DNA of 19,184 bases, taken from positions 1-19,184 of the forward strand of contig LSSK01000749.1 in the NCBI GenBank assembly GCA_001969505.1, written 5' to 3'. The stretch comes from Zancudomyces culisetae. Taxonomy: Eukaryota > Kickxellomycota > Harpellomycetes > Harpellales > Legeriomycetaceae. The position numbers and the translations under genes are program-made. Within the stretch, counting starts at the first letter, position 1; each line of letters starts with the position of its first letter. Shown here piece by piece: positions 16,124 to 19,184 of the stretch. The notes beneath the pieces are model-generated. The model did not search any database and had not been told where the DNA came from. It worked only from the letters and a program-made list of their open reading frames with translations.

Positions 16124-17971
16124 CATTGGCGTAGTATACACTGTTATTCCATCTCGTGCTCATTGCAAGGGGAGTTGCATAATCCAAAAATCGTAATTTT
16201 GCAAATCTTATAACCACCATCTCACTACTATCATTACTACCACTACTACCACTACCATCAGCACTCCACCATCCCTCATTCTCTTTATCATTCTTTTCTT
16301 GTTCTATTTTATAATCAAATTCTGGGTTTAATAAATTAAAATAAAATATTTTTTTTAGTTTGTTCTAGTATCATTTCATGTTGTTTTTACATCCGTTATG
16401 AAAACCAACTTTCATTTGCTCATCTCCCATCAATACCTCCTTTCCACACCACACCACACCACACCATATCATATCATACATACATACATAAATATATAAT
16501 TGTATATAACTGTATATAAAGTATAGTTGTTATAGTTTTAAACTTACTCTGTCGCTGTTCCCGCATGAGTTCCTTTGAGTATCCTCCCATACCCATCATA
16601 TTTTGATAACAATCATCATAGCTTAGCAACACTACATAGTCACCAAGTATCAACCCCCCATGACCCTCATCACTACATTTCTCTGCCTCAAATTTCAGCT
16701 TGCTATTTTTTATCGTTAGCATTAAGACTCTTTACCTCTTTTTTTTTTCTTTTTTATTTCCTAATAGCTTTATAAACCCCCTTCAAATGTCATATAAACA
16801 CAATTATTAAAATAACACATTTCTGGATTAGTCCATTGTTCTATATTACCTGCCATTACGCGTTTCGTGTATGCTGCTGCTGCTGCTATCCTCATACTCA
16901 GAAACATTATATTCAGCCATTTGATTATTTGATTTTCTTTTGGTTTTCGTTCTTTTTCGGTCAAGAAATGTATTCATATCCACCAAATAACCTAAATTAT
17001 ACAGTGATGTATCTGTTTATAACTAAACCAACATTTTTCCACACTCAGCGATATCCTCACCACTACATCACAAAATCACAAAATCGCCATACCATTATAC
17101 CACAGGATCAAATCATAACATTTTTTCTGCAAATTCCCACAATTTGACCTGCAAACCCCTACTTTTTCACCTCCTCCTCTTCCTCTCAAAGTAGACCATA
17201 TGTTATACACGCCACAAAAACAACATTAACCCCCTTACCTTTCCAAGCACCATATTCATCCCCCTGACCAAATTCCAAGTCACGATCATGATAAATATCT
17301 ACTTCAACCTGTGTACCCCCTGAACCGAGATTTCCACAACCCTCCTCACTGATCATAATAACATCACCCCCGTCACTATCTCCATCAGCATTATCACTTG
17401 GAAAACACTTGGTCATTTGTGGATATATTATTTTGATACTACTGGCAAAATCCAACTGTTTCCTCACAATTACCTTTTGGCTCTTGACTTCCTGTCCACT
17501 ACTCCAACCACAACTCCAATCCAAGCCCAAACCCAAGCTCTGGTCCCCATCCTGATCCTCTAGCTCATATCCCAGATCCATCAATAACACATTTACTCTC
17601 TTACCCGTGTTATTACTTTGTCCTTTTGTATTATTTTGTACTGTTGATCGATTTGCCTGGAGAATCTCTTTTATTCTTTTTGTATTATCGAATATCTGCA
17701 ATACTTGTAGGCTCTTTAACCTTCTTTTTTCTCTCTATTTTATTAAGTTGGTGTTTGAATTTATTGTTCCACACTATTTTTTCCTCCACTACCCATTTAT
17801 TTATATAGGCCAGTATTATTACCTCGGTTTGTTTTATCTGCTCGAGCTTCAGTTCGCATTTTCGTGTCTGTTTTTCTACCTCACTATAATTTTCATGATA
17901 ATTTAACATTATTCACTTACACGTCCTTTACTGTTAACCGCCAGTACCTCCCTACTTTTTCACTGTTTTTT
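14829..17971 (-). CDS. Unidentified multi-exon protein (5' end unresolved)
   Basis: I rebuilt eight exons on the minus strand: 17971-17921, 17883-17823, 17734-17239, 16991-16850, 16702-16548, 16321-15584, 15291-15175 and 15040-14829. All seven junctions keep phase and use GTAAG/GTAA donors and TAG/CAG acceptors, giving about 656 residues. It starts with a charged coiled-coil-like segment (VEKQTRKCELKLEQIKQTE, then KSLQVLQIFDNTKRIKEIL). After that come a Gly/Asp-rich middle with folded pieces (QLDFASSIKIIYPQMTKCF, GLILGDYVVLLSYDDC), then MVVIRFAKLRFLDY, an Asn run, PCSFCVKIELE and DVQWLVDMLIPLY. (ND)n and Gly-Ser runs and a basic RKRRRE patch follow, then a Lys-rich helical C terminus. Intron sizes from the 5' side are 37, 88, 247, 147, 226, 292 and 134 nt. 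I do not recognise the family; basic patches suggest a nuclear site. The first exon has no convincing ATG. If exon 16321 reads through its donor, the protein ends at 15486 instead. Confidence 0.65.
15301..15372. repeat. CATATT hexamer array and paired repeat in an intron
   Basis: Repeated catatt/tatatt hexamers, followed by two copies of ccagtcatatttatat. They lie inside the proposed 292-nt intron of the minus-strand gene, near its acceptor. Confidence 0.6.
15486..15583 (-). other. Alternative read-through 3' end of the multi-exon gene
   Basis: Without splicing at the GTAAGA donor (15583/15582) the frame continues for about 32 codons to a TGA at 15486. That tail is Gly/Lys/Arg-rich and unremarkable. 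The spliced alternative gives two more exons with phase-matched junctions, which I prefer; both could be real isoforms. Confidence 0.4.
15778..15855 (-). repeat. Trinucleotide/hexanucleotide runs coding Gly-Ser and Asn-Asp
   Basis: On the coding (minus) strand the tract encodes alternating Asn-Asp residues, then Asn/Ser/Gly runs. It is an unstable low-complexity insert in the unidentified gene. Confidence 0.8.
16093..16126 (-). repeat. (ATT)n run coding nine asparagines
   Basis: A near-perfect att/tat triplet array on the + strand encodes an uninterrupted Asn run in the minus-strand gene, between VYYAND and TMEYYYPC. Confidence 0.85.
16443..16492. repeat. CCACA pentamer array followed by ATCAT/CATA short repeats
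   Basis: About four copies of ccaca (GGTGT on the other strand) pass into atcat pentamers and then catacata tetramers. The array is inside the proposed 226-nt intron of the minus-strand gene. It reads as a composite microsatellite. Confidence 0.8.
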
Positions 17972-18513
17972 CTATTGATTTTCTAATGAAATTTCTTACC
18001 TTGAAATTTCCTCAAGATTCAAGTACATTATTTAGTATTTTTCTTGGTTTTTTACCTCGTTTTCCAAAATCCGTTGGTTTTTAGTCTATATATATCAACT
18101 CGATATCACACTTATTTAATCTGTCAGGAATTCGAGTGTTTACAATGTGCAAATATTGAGGTATATATTCTTCCTAATTAATTATTTGGTTGAGTTTTGT
18201 AATTAGAATAAATCAATAAGCGCCTGATCATAATTTGCCCTTATTAACACTGATCATCCAATTACAAATTAATAGATATGCCCCTTAGAAAAAAAGAAAA
18301 ATTATAAACTGGATTCTCCACCATTGGGGCTGTGTTTATATTGACTTGTTTGTAGATGCCCACAACTATCTGCTGGCGATATATCCTATCTACATACTCT
18401 GACAAAACCGTAATACCAATATTTTAAAATGATACATGTAAAGAAAAAAAAACGAGTTTGTAACTAATTCCTCTGGTTGAAATGTAAAACAAAACAAGAC
18501 AAAAATTATAACA
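17972..18513. other. Spacer holding the 5' end of the multi-exon gene and the GLE1 3' UTR
   Basis: This lies between the first certain exon of the unidentified gene and the GLE1 stop, both on the minus strand. A short open stretch on the minus strand from about 18090 down to a GTAAAA donor near 18055 could be an upstream exon (phase-compatible, intron 84 nt). An ATG near 18026 could instead start the gene, but needs a 28-nt intron. The rest is AT-rich with many stops. Confidence 0.45.
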
Positions 18514-19114
18514 CTAAGGCTTCATCAATCTAGCTTCAGACATTGCAAATGACTTTGTGGATAAATACTCGTTAATAATGGTTTCTAGTCGACTAATTGC
18601 CGCTACAGTAGTGCTATTAGTCGTTGAAATGGTTTGAATATAGTGGTTTTTCACCAATAAAACCAACTTTTCAAAGTGCGGTTTATACGAATACTCCATA
18701 ACTGTCCCGCAAATCTCAAGGAATACCGATATCAAAGCCGGACTGATAGGAAGTGGTCGAAGATTACAAGTTCTAGATAGCCAGACCCATCCATTCGATA
18801 TCGGCATCGGATTTACTCCCTCTATAGAATATTCAACAGAAATTTTCAATAATAAAATCTACCACACGAATCTTCTTTACTGACTTTTTTTAGAGTGGAT
18901 AGTGGAAGAGAAGACTGCTTCTCGACATTACCAAACTGAATTAGTTTGAGATAGTAAAATAATCCAAATTTTTACCTGTAGATATCGTTTGAAGAATAGC
19001 AGAGTACAGCGCAAAAATACCACAAATCCGTTCTTGGTAAACTGGCATTGCTTCCCATCCACCCGAGGTTTTTTTGTATCCCAAAACCCCTTTTATTTCG
19101 TCCTTTGACTTATT
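18514..19114 (-). CDS. GLE1: GLE1 mRNA export factor, C-terminal part
   Basis: Two exons on the minus strand, 19114-18976 and 18821-18514, separated by a 154-nt intron. The junction is in phase (G|AG gives Glu), and about 148 C-terminal residues are visible. GLE1 sits at the cytoplasmic side of the nuclear pore and, with inositol hexakisphosphate, activates the DEAD-box ATPase Dbp5 to strip export factors from mRNA. The identity comes from the C-terminal HEAT-like domain: LGYKK, then QERICGIFALYSAILQ, NGWVWLSRTCNL, the very characteristic ALISVFLEICGTVMEYSY and FEKLVLLVKNHYI. These align in order with human LGYQV, RMSGMIRLYAAIIQ, HGWRWLAQILNM, LLFDFLEVCGNAL and FWKMLILIKEDYF. The upstream exon starts after ATTAG at 19115. 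Earlier exons, including the coiled coil, lie beyond the window edge. The gene is in tandem with the unidentified gene. Confidence 0.9.
18822..18975 (-). other. GLE1: GLE1 last intron
   Basis: 154 nt, donor ACAG|GTAAAA and acceptor TTCTATAG. Splicing joins ILQTIST to EGVNPMP, matching the spacing of the GLE1 C-terminal domain. The upstream part of the last open frame (18849-18822) is then intron. Confidence 0.8.
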
Positions 19115-19184
19115 CTAATTTTTTTTATAGATTTTTCAGGTTACATTTTATCATAATTCGTCCTCTAGTTTTAATCTAAATAGT

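Noticed and set aside
16770-16964. Minus-strand open frame of 64 codons (KERKPKENQIIKW)
   Set aside because: It is a different frame over the exon 16850-16991; the spliced frame (YLVDMNTFLDRKR) joins both neighbours in phase and is preferred.
2759-17039. 15-nt identity (aaaccaacatttttc) at 2759-2773 and 17025-17039
   Set aside because: One shared 15-mer is not unexpected in 19 kb of AT-rich DNA, and no flanking similarity extends it.
17025-17238. Extension of the exon frame beyond 17239 to the stop at 17186
   Set aside because: The text after the GTAAGG donor is ordinary intron-like sequence, and splicing there joins the next exon in phase.
14829-17971. Assignment of the multi-exon protein to THOC5, Atg14/UVRAG or XRCC4-like coiled-coil families
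   Set aside because: A coiled-coil start is not enough; I could not place any family-specific motif in the rest of the protein.

Overview
The window looks like nuclear DNA of a fungus. It is AT-rich and compact. Short spliceosomal introns (about 40-290 bp, GTAAGT-like donors and TAG/CAG acceptors) interrupt otherwise dense genes, and proteins carry Asn, Ser and acidic low-complexity runs. Two genes are clear orthologs of nuclear transport factors (CSE1/exportin-2 and GLE1) and one is a mitochondrial ABC half-transporter. AT content, intron density and low-complexity inserts would fit an early-diverging fungus, but the sequence alone does not fix the lineage. No tRNA, rRNA, CRISPR array or intact transposon was recognised.

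Layout. 1-2862: AT-rich with no supportable gene. 2863-4365: two small secreted-protein genes on the + strand. The first has a globular domain and a Gln/Pro/Ala/Tyr tail built on a 9-bp repeat. The second is short and may be frame-damaged. 4785-7766 (+): a 993-residue acidic, probably nuclear protein I do not recognise, preceded by two tiny upstream ORFs chained to it by ATGA stop-start overlaps. 8019-10499 (-): a mitochondrial Mdl/ABCB8/ABCB10-type half-transporter, convergent with the previous gene. 10500-11402: shared divergent promoter region. 11403-14801 (+): CSE1, three exons, 1047 residues. About 14829-17971 (-): an unrecognised gene of at least eight exons, rebuilt here from splice sites and reading-frame phase; its last stop lies 27 bp from the CSE1 stop. 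18514-19114 (-): the 3' end of GLE1, two exons, running off the right edge.

Functional links. CSE1 recycles importin-alpha out of the nucleus, and GLE1 activates the DEAD-box helicase that releases mRNA at the cytoplasmic face of the nuclear pore, so two nuclear-transport genes flank the unknown multi-exon gene. This is probably ordinary eukaryotic gene order rather than an operon. The least ordinary parts are the unknown multi-exon gene, the chained upstream ORFs, the altered X-loop of the ABC transporter and the damaged-looking secreted-protein pair.
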